Source: Phyllobacterium myrsinacearum (lineage in GTDB: Bacteria; Pseudomonadota; Alphaproteobacteria; Rhizobiales; Rhizobiaceae). Taken from it: a stretch of DNA of 64,000 nt. The stretch covers positions 558,001-622,000 of the forward strand of contig NZ_PVBT01000001.1 of the NCBI RefSeq assembly GCF_002980555.1. Reading direction: 5' to 3'. This document shows positions 1-9,022 of this stretch, piece by piece. A model generated the notes under the pieces. It did not search any database. It was not told the origin of the DNA and was given only the letters and a program-made list of their open reading frames with translations. Positions within the stretch are counted from its first letter, which is position 1; each line of letters opens with the position of its first letter. A program made the position numbers and the translations under genes.

Positions 1-93
1 CGCTGCCGCAAAGGACGACTGGTTGTCGCCGCTGCGGTTGAGCAGGCTCCTGATCCGCTCCTGAAACAGGCGCGACAGATCGCGTTTGTCCAT
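1..93 (-). CDS. XRE-family helix-turn-helix regulator, N-terminal fragment
   Basis: The reverse strand reads 31 codons from an ATG at 93 and runs off the left edge (MDKRDLSRLFQERIRSLL and onward). The last residues, with a Ser-Gly-Asp-Asn-Gln-Ser-Ser-Phe-Ala run, look like the first helices of a Cro/C1-type HTH domain, as in rhizobial XRE regulators. It is divergent from the fatty acid desaturase, so control of that gene is plausible. Only the first 31 residues are visible, so the family call is tentative. Confidence 0.55.
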   Translation of the reverse strand, partial: MDKRDLSRLFQERIRSLLNRSGDNQSSFAAA

Positions 94-106
94 TTTTCCG
101 CCTCTT

Positions 107-124
107 TGTTTACTGAGTACAACA
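107..124. promoter_or_regulatory. Imperfect palindrome between the XRE gene and the desaturase gene
   Basis: TGTTTACTGAGTACAACA has a TACT-G-AGTA core in the short divergent promoter region. It is a candidate operator for the adjacent XRE regulator. It is inferred from symmetry and position only. Confidence 0.25.
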
Positions 125-199
125 AATGCAAGATTTGGTGCGCAAAATCAACGGTTTCTCACAATAATATCATTGCTGACAGTTTTGGACAGTGAGACC

Positions 200-1243
200 A
201 TGAAAATCATGGAATCAGAAGCACATACAACAGAACCAACTGACAAATCAGGCCGGGAGCGCAAGCACCCCGGCATCGAATGGCCAACCATCGGCTTGAT
301 GCTTGTCTGCTACGGACTGTGGTTCGCGGCCGGCGCATACCTCTATTCCGTCATGCCGTTCGCGGCTTTGGCGCTGATGGCGGTGGCGGTGGCGTTTCAC
401 TCCTCGCTGCAGCACGAAGCCCTGCATGGACATCCCACGCGCAGCGGCTGGCTGAACGAACTTCTCGTCTCCCTGCCGCTCGGCCTGTTCTATCCCTATC
501 GCCGCTACAAGCATCTGCACCTGAAGCACCATGCGGATGAGCGGCTGACCGATCCCTATGACGATCCGGAGAGCTATTACCGGGCGCTGGGCGACTGGGA
601 TAAGCTGCCGGGCATCCTGAAAACCCTGCTGCGCTGGAACAATACGCTCATTGGCCGGGTTGTCATCGGGCCGGTTCTCATGGTGATCGGCTTCCTCATC
701 AGCGAGGCCAGGCTGATTTCGGGCGGCGACCGCAAGGTCCGCAATGCCTGGTTGTCACATGCTGCCGGGCTTGTCGTTCTGGTTGCTTTGTTGCTGGGGT
801 TCGGCATTCCGCTCTGGCTCTATGCCGTGACATCGGCCTATGCCGGGTTGTCGATCATCGCCATCCGCACCTATTGCGAGCATCAATGGTCCGAGCGTCC
901 GGATGGCCGCACGATTATCGTCGAGACATCGCCGCTGGCGCTGCTGTTCCTCAACAACAACCTGCATTTCGTCCATCACAAGCGGCCGACCGTTCCGTGG
1001 TACAAGCTGCCGAAGCTCTACAGCGAGCAACGTGAAGAGTGGAAAGCCATGAATGGCGGCTATGTCTTCCGCAACTATTTTGAGATCCTGCGCGCCTATG
1101 CTTTCCGCAGCAAGGAAGAGGTCGTGCATCCGGTGCTGCGGCGTGAACCGGCAACGGCCCGGGCTTTTCATCCGCGCCGTCACGGCATTTCCCTGCAGGG
1201 CGGCACCAGCGTGCCTATTCCCGCCGAACCTCCGACAGAGTAA
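200..1243 (+). CDS. Fatty acid desaturase
   Basis: This is a 347-residue membrane di-iron desaturase-family protein. Three histidine clusters are visible: HEALHGHP, HLHLKHHAD and, near residue 255, NLHFVHHKRP, with hydrophobic stretches before and between them. They match the eight-histidine iron-binding pattern of acyl-lipid/acyl-CoA desaturases and related hydroxylases. The reading frame is open further upstream (to 86), but those extra residues would overlap the divergent regulator's start and do not look like a desaturase N-terminus, so I choose the ATG at 200 (a second ATG is at 209). The substrate cannot be read from the sequence. The next gene begins 9 bases after the stop. Confidence 0.85.
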   Translation: MKIMESEAHTTEPTDKSGRERKHPGIEWPTIGLMLVCYGLWFAAGAYLYSVMPFAALALMAVAVAFHSSLQHEALHGHPTRSGWLNELLVSLPLGLFYPYRRYKHLHLKHHADERLTDPYDDPESYYRALGDWDKLPGILKTLLRWNNTLIGRVVIGPVLMVIGFLISEARLISGGDRKVRNAWLSHAAGLVVLVALLLGFGIPLWLYAVTSAYAGLSIIAIRTYCEHQWSERPDGRTIIVETSPLALLFLNNNLHFVHHKRPTVPWYKLPKLYSEQREEWKAMNGGYVFRNYFEILRAYAFRSKEEVVHPVLRREPATARAFHPRRHGISLQGGTSVPIPAEPPTE

Positions 1244-1252
1244 CATCCCCGC

Positions 1253-2011
1253 ATGACCCCTGTTGCAGCCTTGCCGATGTATGATTGGCCGGAACGGCGC
1301 GCCGAAGTGGATGCGCAGTGGATTGTCCTGCGCGACAGGTTGCGGGCAAGGGGGTTCGATGCGCCGGATTACCTGACGCGGCGCAATGGCGACCTGCCGC
1401 CCGTTCCCGGCGGAATCCGCGATGCCTCGGGCGCGGTGATTGCGCCCGATCCGGCGACGCTGCCGCCCGATGAACTCGACCTGCCGGCGCTGTGGCGCCA
1501 TCCGGCATTGCTGCTCGCCCAGACCTGCTGGGGACCGATGGAGCTCGGCCTTGCCGCCCACGTGCATGTGGCGGGGCAGGACGATTATTCCGGCGTGGCG
1601 GGCGGCGACGAGGCGTTCTATTCCAGCGCGATTGTCATGCGCCGGGGCGAGGGGCTGGCGGTTGCGCCGCCGCGTGGCGGTGAACCGGTGCTGCCGGTGG
1701 ATCGCCTGCGGGGCAAGCGCTTTGCCTTCAACAGTCCTGATTCCATGTCGGGCTATCTTGCCATGGAGCGCGACCTGGCGCTGCAGGGTGAGGGGTTCGC
1801 ACTGTTCGCGCGCCTTGTCGAGACCGGCGGTCACCGCCTGTCCATCGAGGCGGTGGCGTCAGGCCGCGCCGATGTCGCAGCAATCGACTGCAAGTCGTGG
1901 GCGCTCGCCCAGCGTCACCACGAAGCCGCCAGCGCCCTCATTGTCGTGGGCTGGACAGGCAGGCGCAAGGGCCTGCCCTTTGTCTCGGCGTTTGAAGGTG
2001 TGGCTGTTTAG
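1253..2011 (+). CDS. PhnD-like phosphate/phosphonate-type substrate-binding protein without a signal peptide
   Basis: This 252-residue protein starts MTPVAALPMYDWPE and carries motifs typical of the small PhnD-like family of rhizobia: LAQTCWGPMELGL, DDYSGVAGGDEAFYSSAIVMRRG, FNSPDSMSGYLAM and VAAIDCKSWALAQRH. The fold is that of a periplasmic binding protein, but there is no N-terminal signal peptide or lipobox and no permease or ATPase gene adjoins it. It follows the desaturase gene closely and is probably co-transcribed with it. Its ligand is unknown. A cytosolic ligand-binding role, or an unusual export route, is possible. Confidence 0.7.
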   Translation: MTPVAALPMYDWPERRAEVDAQWIVLRDRLRARGFDAPDYLTRRNGDLPPVPGGIRDASGAVIAPDPATLPPDELDLPALWRHPALLLAQTCWGPMELGLAAHVHVAGQDDYSGVAGGDEAFYSSAIVMRRGEGLAVAPPRGGEPVLPVDRLRGKRFAFNSPDSMSGYLAMERDLALQGEGFALFARLVETGGHRLSIEAVASGRADVAAIDCKSWALAQRHHEAASALIVVGWTGRRKGLPFVSAFEGVAV

Positions 2012-2050
2012 ATCCACGAACCACGCACCACAAGTTCTGCAGCGATCCAA

Positions 2051-4627
2051 TCACCCGCGCATTTTGGCACCGGATGGGTCGAAGGGCGGCTCGATGTTGA
2101 TGCGGGCGGCGCGGCGAAGACCCAAGATCTCGACCTCGAACAGCCCGGCATTCTCGTTCCCGGCAAGCTCGGCGGGCACATAGCCCTGCGCCATGGAATG
2201 GCCGACATAATGGGCGTAACCGCCCGATGTGACCCAGCCGACCACGCGCCATTCACCCTGCACCGCGCCCTTGTCGCCCTCGAAGGACACGACCGCGCCC
2301 GCATCGTTGAAGCGCGGTGCGCCGATGCCGTGTCCGGCCTCGACGACGCCATAATCCTTGCTGACCCTGGCCCAGATCGGCTCGTCGCCCATGACATCGG
2401 CAGCGCCATTGCCATCAGGCACATCGATGATCAGCGAGACGCGCCGCAGCTTCTTGCTGGTCCCGGCATCGAATTCGGCCTTTTCCTGCGCAGCCGCCTC
2501 GCGGCCGATGAAGTCGTTCTTGCCGAGCTTGATGAAACGATCCATCGAGCCTTCATAGGGGCCGTAGATCGGGCGCAGTTCGCGGAACCAGGTCGGGAAA
2601 TTCTTCTCAAGCCGCATGGAGAGCAGGGCGCGCATGCCGAAATCGACAATACCGAATTCCTCGCCCGCGGCCTTGATGGCGGTGTAGACCAGCCGCTGAT
2701 AGGCCGGTTCCATCCAGATTTCGTAGCCGAGATCGCCGGTATAGGAAATGCGGTTGACCTTGCACGGCGCGCCGCCGACCGCCATTTCGCGGAAATCCAT
2801 GAACCGGAAGGCGGTGTTGGACACGTCTTCGTCAACAAGCTTGGCAAGCAGGTCGCGCGCTTTCGGTCCGGCAATGGACAGGCCGACCAGCGTCTGATCG
2901 AAGCGGTGGATATGCACCGACCCGTCTTTCGGCTGATGCTTCTGGAACCAGCGCATGTGATAGCGCTGGGCGGCGGACGAGCCCCAGATGAGGAAGCGGT
3001 CTTCGGCCGCCTTGGCGATGGTGAAATCGCCGATCAGCTTGCCCTTCTCGTTCAGCATGGGGGTGAGGACCAGACGCCCGACTTTCGGCATCGTGTTGGT
3101 CATCAGGCGCGACAGGAAGGCCTCCGCGCCGCTGCCGGTGACTTCGTATTTGGCGAAGTTGGCGATTTCGGTGACGCCGACCCGCTCACGCGTGGCGCGG
3201 ACTTCGTTACCGATATGCTCGAAATCGTTGGAGCGGTGGTAGGAAACGATATCCCTGGCCTCAGTTCCCTTCGGGGCGAACCAGAGCGGGGTTTCCAGAC
3301 CCCAGGAATCGCCCATGACGGCGTTCTGCGCCAGCATGGTGTCATAGAGCGGCGTCGTCTGCTGCGGCCGTGCGGCGGGCAGTTCCTCGTTGGGGAAGCG
3401 GATGGAGAAGCGGCGCGAATAGTTTTCGCGCACTTTTGCGTTGGTATAGCGCAGCGTGGCCCATTCGCCGAAGCGGGCGACATCCATGCCCCAGACGTCG
3501 AAGCCGGGTTCGCCGTGCACCATCCAGTTGGAAAGCGCGAGGCCGACGCCGCCACCCTGGCTGAACCCGGCCATGACGGCGCAGGCGGTCCAGTAATTGG
3601 TCAGGCCGGGGACAGGGCCGACCAACGGGTTGCCATCCGGCGCGAAGGTGAAGGGGCCGTTGATGATCTGCTTGATGCCGGCCTTTTCGATGCCGGGGAA
3701 ATGCTTGAAGCCAACTTCAAGCGATGGAGCGATGCGGTCGATATCCGGCGCCAGCAGTTCATGGCCGAAATCCCATGGCGTGTTGACCGGCGACCATGGC
3801 TTGGCGGCCTTTTCATAGGTGCCGAGCAGGATGCCGTTGCGTTCCTGCCGCGTGTAGATTTCGCCCTTGAAATCCATGACGCCGATCAGCTCGCGCCCGG
3901 TCGACTGGTTGAATTCCATCACTTCCGGAACGTCTTCGGTGAGGAGATACATGTGCTCCATGGCCAGAACCGGCAGTTCGAGGCCGACCATGCGGCCGAC
4001 TTCGCGCGCCCACAGGCCGCCGCAATTGACCACATGCTCGGCCTTCACGGTCCCCTGTTCGGTGACCACGTTCCAGGTGCCGTCGACCTCCTGCGTCAGT
4101 TCGACGACGCGGTTGCGCAGGGAGATTTCAGCGCCCAGCTTGCGGGCGGCCTTGGCATAGGCATGGGTGGTGCCGGAGGGGTCAAGATGGCCTTCGACCG
4201 GATCCCACATGGCGCCGACGAAGTTGGTTTCGTCCATCAGCGGGAACATGGCCTTGGCTTCGGAGGGGGTGATGAGTTCCGTGTCCATGCCGAGATAGCG
4301 GCCGCGCGCATGGGCAAGACGCAGAAAATCCATGCGCTCGGGACTGTCGGCCATCATCACGCCGCCGGTCAGGTGCAGGCCGCAGGACTGGCCGGAAAGC
4401 TCCTCGATTTCCTTGTAGAGGCTGACCGTATAGGCCTGCAGCTTGGCGACGTTCGGATCGCCGTTCAGCGTGTGGAAACCGCCTGCCGCATGCCAGGATG
4501 AACCGGATGTCAGCTCCGAGCGTTCGATCAGCATGACGTCGGTCCAGCCGGCGCGGGCGAGATGGTAGAGGATCGAGCATCCGACTACGCCGCCGCCAAT
4601 GACCACTGCTTTAACGTGCGATTTCAT
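2051..4627 (-). CDS. GcvT-family FAD-dependent dimethylglycine/sarcosine dehydrogenase
   Basis: This 858-residue fusion has an N-terminal DAO-type FAD domain (Rossmann motif VIGGGVVGCS at residues 9-18) and a C-terminal folate-binding GcvT-like aminomethyltransferase half from about residue 430. The motif SGSSWHAAGG at about residues 41-50 contains the histidine that carries covalent FAD in dimethylglycine and sarcosine dehydrogenases. Length and domain order match dimethylglycine dehydrogenase. The enzyme would oxidatively demethylate dimethylglycine or sarcosine and pass the one-carbon unit to tetrahydrofolate. It lies 64 bases downstream of the MttB-family gene on the same strand, and the betaine ABC genes lie upstream. 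I cannot tell dimethylglycine from sarcosine as substrate. Confidence 0.85.
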   Translation of the reverse strand: MKSHVKAVVIGGGVVGCSILYHLARAGWTDVMLIERSELTSGSSWHAAGGFHTLNGDPNVAKLQAYTVSLYKEIEELSGQSCGLHLTGGVMMADSPERMDFLRLAHARGRYLGMDTELITPSEAKAMFPLMDETNFVGAMWDPVEGHLDPSGTTHAYAKAARKLGAEISLRNRVVELTQEVDGTWNVVTEQGTVKAEHVVNCGGLWAREVGRMVGLELPVLAMEHMYLLTEDVPEVMEFNQSTGRELIGVMDFKGEIYTRQERNGILLGTYEKAAKPWSPVNTPWDFGHELLAPDIDRIAPSLEVGFKHFPGIEKAGIKQIINGPFTFAPDGNPLVGPVPGLTNYWTACAVMAGFSQGGGVGLALSNWMVHGEPGFDVWGMDVARFGEWATLRYTNAKVRENYSRRFSIRFPNEELPAARPQQTTPLYDTMLAQNAVMGDSWGLETPLWFAPKGTEARDIVSYHRSNDFEHIGNEVRATRERVGVTEIANFAKYEVTGSGAEAFLSRLMTNTMPKVGRLVLTPMLNEKGKLIGDFTIAKAAEDRFLIWGSSAAQRYHMRWFQKHQPKDGSVHIHRFDQTLVGLSIAGPKARDLLAKLVDEDVSNTAFRFMDFREMAVGGAPCKVNRISYTGDLGYEIWMEPAYQRLVYTAIKAAGEEFGIVDFGMRALLSMRLEKNFPTWFRELRPIYGPYEGSMDRFIKLGKNDFIGREAAAQEKAEFDAGTSKKLRRVSLIIDVPDGNGAADVMGDEPIWARVSKDYGVVEAGHGIGAPRFNDAGAVVSFEGDKGAVQGEWRVVGWVTSGGYAHYVGHSMAQGYVPAELAGNENAGLFEVEILGLRRAARINIEPPFDPSGAKMRG

Positions 4628-4691
4628 TCACTTATGCCTCATGTGTAAAAATGTGATTCAACGTGTTGTGCGTTTGAGTCCGGTGCGGCGG

Positions 4692-6272
4692 TCAGAAATC
4701 CGTCGGCGCGCCGCCTTCAGCCTTGCGCCGGGCGACGAAGGCATTGATCTCTTCTTCGATGGCCGGGTCGATGGCGGGCTTCTCATAGGTGGCGAGCCGT
4801 TCCTTCCAGACCCGGTTGGCGCGCTCGATGGCCGTGGGTGAACCTGCCTCCTGCCACGTTTCGTAATTGCGCCAGTCGGAAAGGATCGGCGCGTAGAAGG
4901 CCGTCTTGTAGCGCGACTGGGTATGGGCGGTGCCGAAGAAATGGCCGCCGGGGCCGACATCACGCATGGCTTCAATGCCGAGCGCGTCGTCCGACAGGTC
5001 GAGCGGTGTCAGGAATTCGGCCACCATCTGCAGCAGGTCGAAATCGAGGATCATCTTTTCATAGGAGCAGCACAGGCCACCTTCCAGCCAGCCGGCGGAA
5101 TGCAGCATGAAATTGCCGCCGCCCTGGATCGCGCCCCACAGGGAGAAGACGGATTCATAGGCCGCCTGCGCGTCGACCGTGTTGGCGGCGCAGACATTGG
5201 AGGTGCGGTAGGGGATCTTGTAGCGGCGGGCAAGCTGGCCGCCGACCATCTGCGCCTTCATGTACTCGGGCGTGCCGAAAGCGGGCGCCCCGGATTTCAT
5301 GTCGACATTGGAGGTAAAGCCGCCATAGCCGACCGGCGCGCCCTTTTTGACCATCTGGGTGAAGGAGATGCCGGCGAGCGCTTCGGCATTCTGCTGCACC
5401 AGCGCCCCGGCGATGGTCACCGGCGCCATGGCGCCCGCTAGCGTGAACGGCGTGACGATGACGATCTGGCCATTGCCTGACATATGGATGATGCCTTCCA
5501 TCATCGGCACGTCGAGCTTCAAGGGCGAATTGGTGTTGATGATGGTGTAGCAGGAGGCCTCGTTCTGCAGCTGCTCCTGGCTGATGCCGCGGGCGAGGCG
5601 GGCGATCTCGATGCCGTCGAGGTTGCGCTCCTTGCCGAGCGAATAGATGTGGAAGGCCTTGTCGGAGAGCGTGGCGAGATCGCGGATGCATTCGAGGTGG
5701 CGCACCGAGGGATGAATGTCGATCGGCTCGACGGGATAGCCGCCCGTGGTGTTGACGATGTTGTGCATCTGCGCCAGTTTGACGAAGTTGCGGAAATCCG
5801 CCTGATTGCCGGAGCGCCGGCCATTGTCCGTATCGGAGCAATTGGGCGCCGAACCCATCTGTGCGAAAATCAGGTTGTTGCCGCCGAAGCGTACATTGTG
5901 GGCGGGATTGCGCGCATGCAGGGTGAATTCCGACGGCGCATGGCTGACATAGTCGAGGATCATGTCCTTGTCGAAATGCACGCGCTGGGAGCCGGGGCGC
6001 ACGTCGGCGCCTGCCGCCTTCATGATCTCGCGCGCGCCATCATGCAGCACGTCGACGCCGATCTCCTGCAGCACGCGCAGCGAGGCGTTGTGGATCGATT
6101 CCAGTTCGTCGTCGGAAATGATTTTTGTCGGCGTGAACGGGATTTTCAACTGCCGGAACGGCGGCTGGTCGAAGGCGCCGCTTTCGACGCTGCGGGGGCG
6201 GGAGCGTCCGCCACGCCGGCCGTGATCGCGTGCCGTTGCGGGGATTTCGATGTCTGCTGCCGGTTCACTCAT
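4692..6272 (-). CDS. MttB-superfamily (trimethylamine/glycine betaine-type) methyltransferase
   Basis: This 526-residue protein belongs to the trimethylamine methyltransferase (MttB) superfamily. The body from about residue 45 (IPFTPTKIISDDELESIHNASLRVLQEIGVDVL is split here only by family recognition) through GYGGFTSNVDMKSG and GGHFFGTAHTQSRY is characteristic. The frame is continuous with no amber codon, so this is a non-pyrrolysine member like glycine betaine methyltransferase MtgB rather than true MttB. Characterised members move a methyl group from a quaternary amine to a corrinoid protein. No corrinoid protein or its reactivase is encoded nearby. Context (betaine importer upstream, dimethylglycine/sarcosine dehydrogenase downstream) supports a betaine substrate. 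The first 30 residues are Arg/Gly-rich and poorly conserved, so the true start could be later. Confidence 0.8.
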   Translation of the reverse strand: MSEPAADIEIPATARDHGRRGGRSRPRSVESGAFDQPPFRQLKIPFTPTKIISDDELESIHNASLRVLQEIGVDVLHDGAREIMKAAGADVRPGSQRVHFDKDMILDYVSHAPSEFTLHARNPAHNVRFGGNNLIFAQMGSAPNCSDTDNGRRSGNQADFRNFVKLAQMHNIVNTTGGYPVEPIDIHPSVRHLECIRDLATLSDKAFHIYSLGKERNLDGIEIARLARGISQEQLQNEASCYTIINTNSPLKLDVPMMEGIIHMSGNGQIVIVTPFTLAGAMAPVTIAGALVQQNAEALAGISFTQMVKKGAPVGYGGFTSNVDMKSGAPAFGTPEYMKAQMVGGQLARRYKIPYRTSNVCAANTVDAQAAYESVFSLWGAIQGGGNFMLHSAGWLEGGLCCSYEKMILDFDLLQMVAEFLTPLDLSDDALGIEAMRDVGPGGHFFGTAHTQSRYKTAFYAPILSDWRNYETWQEAGSPTAIERANRVWKERLATYEKPAIDPAIEEEINAFVARRKAEGGAPTDF

Positions 6273-6955
6273 AGCTCATGCCCTTCACTTGCGATGGTGC
6301 CACTATCGCCACAGACGCGGCAATCGTGCGCGGCCTGAGCGACGCCGAGCGCAAGGGAAGCGACATGGCTGGCGGACGGGTGACATGGGCGGAAAAGGGC
6401 GCGCGCCTGCGCAGCCCGTTTGTTCCCCTTGCCACGCCCGCAAATGCGTCTGGCTGTTGAAAGAGGAGAATGACGGGCGGTCCTTGGAACGCGGGTCTTG
6501 GGGTAGTCTATATGCGATGCTTGCGATCCAAGGACCACCCGCCCCGGCGTTTTCAGGTTTTTGCCCGATGTTTCACCACCGGGCCAAACCTCCCCAGCCG
6601 CACGAGGTTTTCCCTCGTGAAGCCGAAGCGCCGATCCTTTCCCGACTTTCGAAGGTTTCCGGAAGCATTCCCGCCGGAAAGGACGAGGAGAAGGATAACT
6701 TGGGTTGGGAGAACGTGGATAAGTTGGTGTGATTTTTTTTGTGATGGGGGTCTTTCACCCCCCTCTGTCCTGCCGGACATCTCCCCCACAAGGGGGGAGA
6801 TCAGCTGTCATTGCTGCTTCAGCCAGTCTTCAACATTGAAAACAACGCAAAAGCGTTCATGCCGATGTGATCTCCCCCCTTGTGGGGGGTCCGAAGGACG
6901 GGCGAGACCCGTGGCTCGCCCCGGAGGGCGGCAGCCCAGAGGGGGGTGAGAGCGC
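6273..6955. other. 683-base gap between proV and the MttB-family gene
   Basis: I see no convincing gene here. Open frames on both strands have no recognisable protein features and weak starts. The half nearest proV holds a RIME-like repeat. Promoter elements for the MttB-family gene are presumably in the other half, but I could not identify a clear -35/-10 pair. Confidence 0.5.
6756..6950. repeat. RIME-like palindromic intergenic repeat, copy 1
   Basis: Two long inverted arms flank a spacer. The left arm is CACCCCCCTCTGTCCTGCCG followed by ACATCTCCCCCACAAGGGGG; the right arm contains TGATCTCCCCCCTTGTGGGG and ends CAGAGGGGGGTG. The same arms recur at 33818-33981 and 40747-40910. The pattern matches the Rhizobium-specific intergenic mosaic element (RIME) of rhizobia. 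The right arm of this copy has an extra segment around 6890-6925 (GGTCCGAAGGACGGGCGAGA), so it is longer than the other two. Confidence 0.85.
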
Positions 6956-8026
6956 CTACTCCGCCGCCTGATGGGTCAGATGGCTGATGGGGGTGACCAT
7001 CGCCTGGATCAGGTTGTTCATGCTGATGACGCCAAGCGGTTTGCCGGCCTCGTCCACCACGGTTGCGTGCTGCTGGTTGGCGTCGGTCATGGTCTTGGCC
7101 GCTTCCTCGAGGATCGTGCCGGTCTTGACCGTCACGCCGCCGGCATTGGCCGAACCGTCGCCCTTGGTCGAGATAGTGTCCACCATGATCACCCGGCCGC
7201 GGTTCACTTCCTTGACAAAGCTTGAAATGTACTCATCGGCAGGTTTCAGCACGATATCCTGTCCGGTGCCCTGCTGGACCACCTCGCCGTCGCGCAGGAT
7301 GGCAATCCGGTCGCCGAGCCGCAGCGCTTCATCAAGATCGTGGGTGATGAACACGATGGTCTTCTTGATTTCCTTCTGCAGGTCGAGAAGCACGGACTGC
7401 ATGTCCATGCGGATCAGCGGGTCAAGGGCGGAAAAGGCTTCGTCCATCAACAGGATGGGCGCGTCATTGGTCAGCGCACGGGCAAGGCCGACGCGCTGCT
7501 GCATGCCGCCCGACAGCTGGTTGGGATAATTCTCCTCAAAGCCCTTCAGGCCGACCCGTTCGATCCAGCGGCGGGCCTGTTCTTCCTGCTTTGCCCGGCT
7601 CAGGCCCTGGATTTCCAGGCCATAGACCGTGTTGTCGAGCACCGTGCGGTGGGGAAGCAGCGCAAACTTCTGGAAAACCATCGCTGTCTTGTGGCGGCGA
7701 AATTCGCGCAGGTCGTTCTGGTTCATCTTGCAGACATCGGCGTTGCCGATGATGACCTCGCCGACCGTCGGATCGATCAGCCGGTTGATGTGGCGGATCA
7801 GCGTGGATTTGCCCGAACCCGAGAGACCCATGACCACCTGGATGCAGCCGGCCGGCATGTCGATGTTGATATCGCGCAGGCCGAGCACGTGGTTGTGTTT
7901 TTCATTGAGTTCGGTCTTGGTCATGCCCTTTTTAACGGCATCGACAAAACTTGCCGGTTTCTGGCCGAAAATCTTGTAGAGATTCTTGATCTGGATACCG
8001 GCGCCCTGAACGGAACGATCAGCCAT
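6956..8026 (-). CDS. proV: Glycine betaine/proline betaine ABC transporter ATP-binding protein
   Basis: This 356-residue ABC ATPase has Walker A GLSGSGKST (residues 67-75), signature LSGGMQQRVGLARAL, Walker B ILLMDEAFSALDP and the ProV/OpuAA-type extension before the Walker A motif. The C-terminal part (about 285-356) is a CBS-like regulatory region as in ProV. The start at 8026 follows CCAGGAGGTG, a strong ribosome binding site. The frame is open upstream, but that part reads through the permease gene. The ATG overlaps the end of the permease gene by 8 bases, so the two are translationally coupled. It powers uptake by the ProW/ProX partners. Confidence 0.93.
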   Translation of the reverse strand: MADRSVQGAGIQIKNLYKIFGQKPASFVDAVKKGMTKTELNEKHNHVLGLRDINIDMPAGCIQVVMGLSGSGKSTLIRHINRLIDPTVGEVIIGNADVCKMNQNDLREFRRHKTAMVFQKFALLPHRTVLDNTVYGLEIQGLSRAKQEEQARRWIERVGLKGFEENYPNQLSGGMQQRVGLARALTNDAPILLMDEAFSALDPLIRMDMQSVLLDLQKEIKKTIVFITHDLDEALRLGDRIAILRDGEVVQQGTGQDIVLKPADEYISSFVKEVNRGRVIMVDTISTKGDGSANAGGVTVKTGTILEEAAKTMTDANQQHATVVDEAGKPLGVISMNNLIQAMVTPISHLTHQAAE

Positions 8027-8906
8027 GAACCACCTCCTGGTGCTTTTGAAGGCGCATGCCATAGGCCTGGCTGACGCGGTCAAAAATGATGGCAATGCCG
8101 ACAATGGCAAGACCGTTGAAAAGTCCAAGTGAGAAGAACTGGCCGTTGACCGAGCGCAGGACCGGCTGGCCGAGACCCTGGACGCCGATCATCGAGGCAA
8201 TGACCACCATGGCGAGCGCCATCATGATCGTCTGGTTGATACCGGCCATGATGGTGGGCAGGGCGAGGGGAATCTGCACGTTCTTCAGGCGCTGCCAGCT
8301 CGATGAGCCGAAGGCATCGGCGGCCTCGAGCACGTCCTTGTCAACGAGCCGTATGCCGAGATTGGTCAGGCGGATCATCGGCGGAATGGCGTAGATCACC
8401 ACCGCGATGAGGCCGGGAACCTTGCCGATGCCGAGCAGCATGACCACGGGAATGAGGTAGACGAAGCTCGGCATGGTCTGCATGACGTCAAGAATGGGAT
8501 TGACGATGCGCTGGAAGCCGTCGGAGCGCGCCATGATGATGCCGATGGGAATGCCGACGACGACGGAGACGACGGTGCCGACAAAAATCATCGCGATGGT
8601 CTTCATCGCATCGCTCCACATATCGAAATAACCGATCAGGAGCAGGGTGATGACCGTTCCGGCCACGATCTTCCAGTTGCGGCTGGCGAGCCAGGCAATG
8701 CCGGCGATCAGGAGAACCATGACCGGCCAGGGCGTCGTCGTCATGAATTTTTCGGCCTGGATCAGGAAATATTGCAGCGGCTGGAAAAATGACTCGATCA
8801 CATCGCCGTAACTGCGGGTGAAAGCCTTGAAGCCTTCATCCATGGCTTTTTTCAAATTGCGGAGTGTCTCGTCATTCATTTTCGGGAATGAGTAGAACCA
8901 ATCCAT
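8019..8906 (-). CDS. proW: Glycine betaine/proline betaine ABC transporter permease
   Basis: This 295-residue integral membrane protein is a ProW-type permease. It has an N-terminal extension with an amphipathic stretch, then several hydrophobic segments and the BPD-permease EAA-type loop (EAADAFGSSSWQRLKNVQIPL at about residues 185-205). ILDVMQTMPSFVYLIPVVML is a hallmark of betaine/choline permeases. It lies 116 bases downstream of the binding-protein gene and overlaps proV by 8 bases. It forms the transmembrane channel of the importer. Confidence 0.93.
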   Translation of the reverse strand: MDWFYSFPKMNDETLRNLKKAMDEGFKAFTRSYGDVIESFFQPLQYFLIQAEKFMTTTPWPVMVLLIAGIAWLASRNWKIVAGTVITLLLIGYFDMWSDAMKTIAMIFVGTVVSVVVGIPIGIIMARSDGFQRIVNPILDVMQTMPSFVYLIPVVMLLGIGKVPGLIAVVIYAIPPMIRLTNLGIRLVDKDVLEAADAFGSSSWQRLKNVQIPLALPTIMAGINQTIMMALAMVVIASMIGVQGLGQPVLRSVNGQFFSLGLFNGLAIVGIAIIFDRVSQAYGMRLQKHQEVVHG

Positions 8907-9022
8907 ATGGTGCGTCCCCTTCTTTGTGGGTCATCAAATGACCATCGCGACCGGACGCGGCAACGTTCGGCCCATTCGGGATGGTGCGATGCGGCGAAGC
9001 AGGTCTCCGCCGCATCCATCGG

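Noticed and set aside
2198-4501. A 767-codon open frame on the plus strand
   Set aside because: It is antisense to the GcvT-family dehydrogenase. The protein has no recognisable domain and the dehydrogenase matches its family in full length.
4692-6272. Pyrrolysine-encoding MttB
   Set aside because: The reading frame is continuous without an in-frame TAG, and no pyl genes are seen. It is therefore treated as a non-pyrrolysine family member.
6250-6732. A 160-codon frame upstream of the MttB-family gene
   Set aside because: There is no ribosome binding site and no recognisable motif, and it overlaps the divergent start of the MttB gene.
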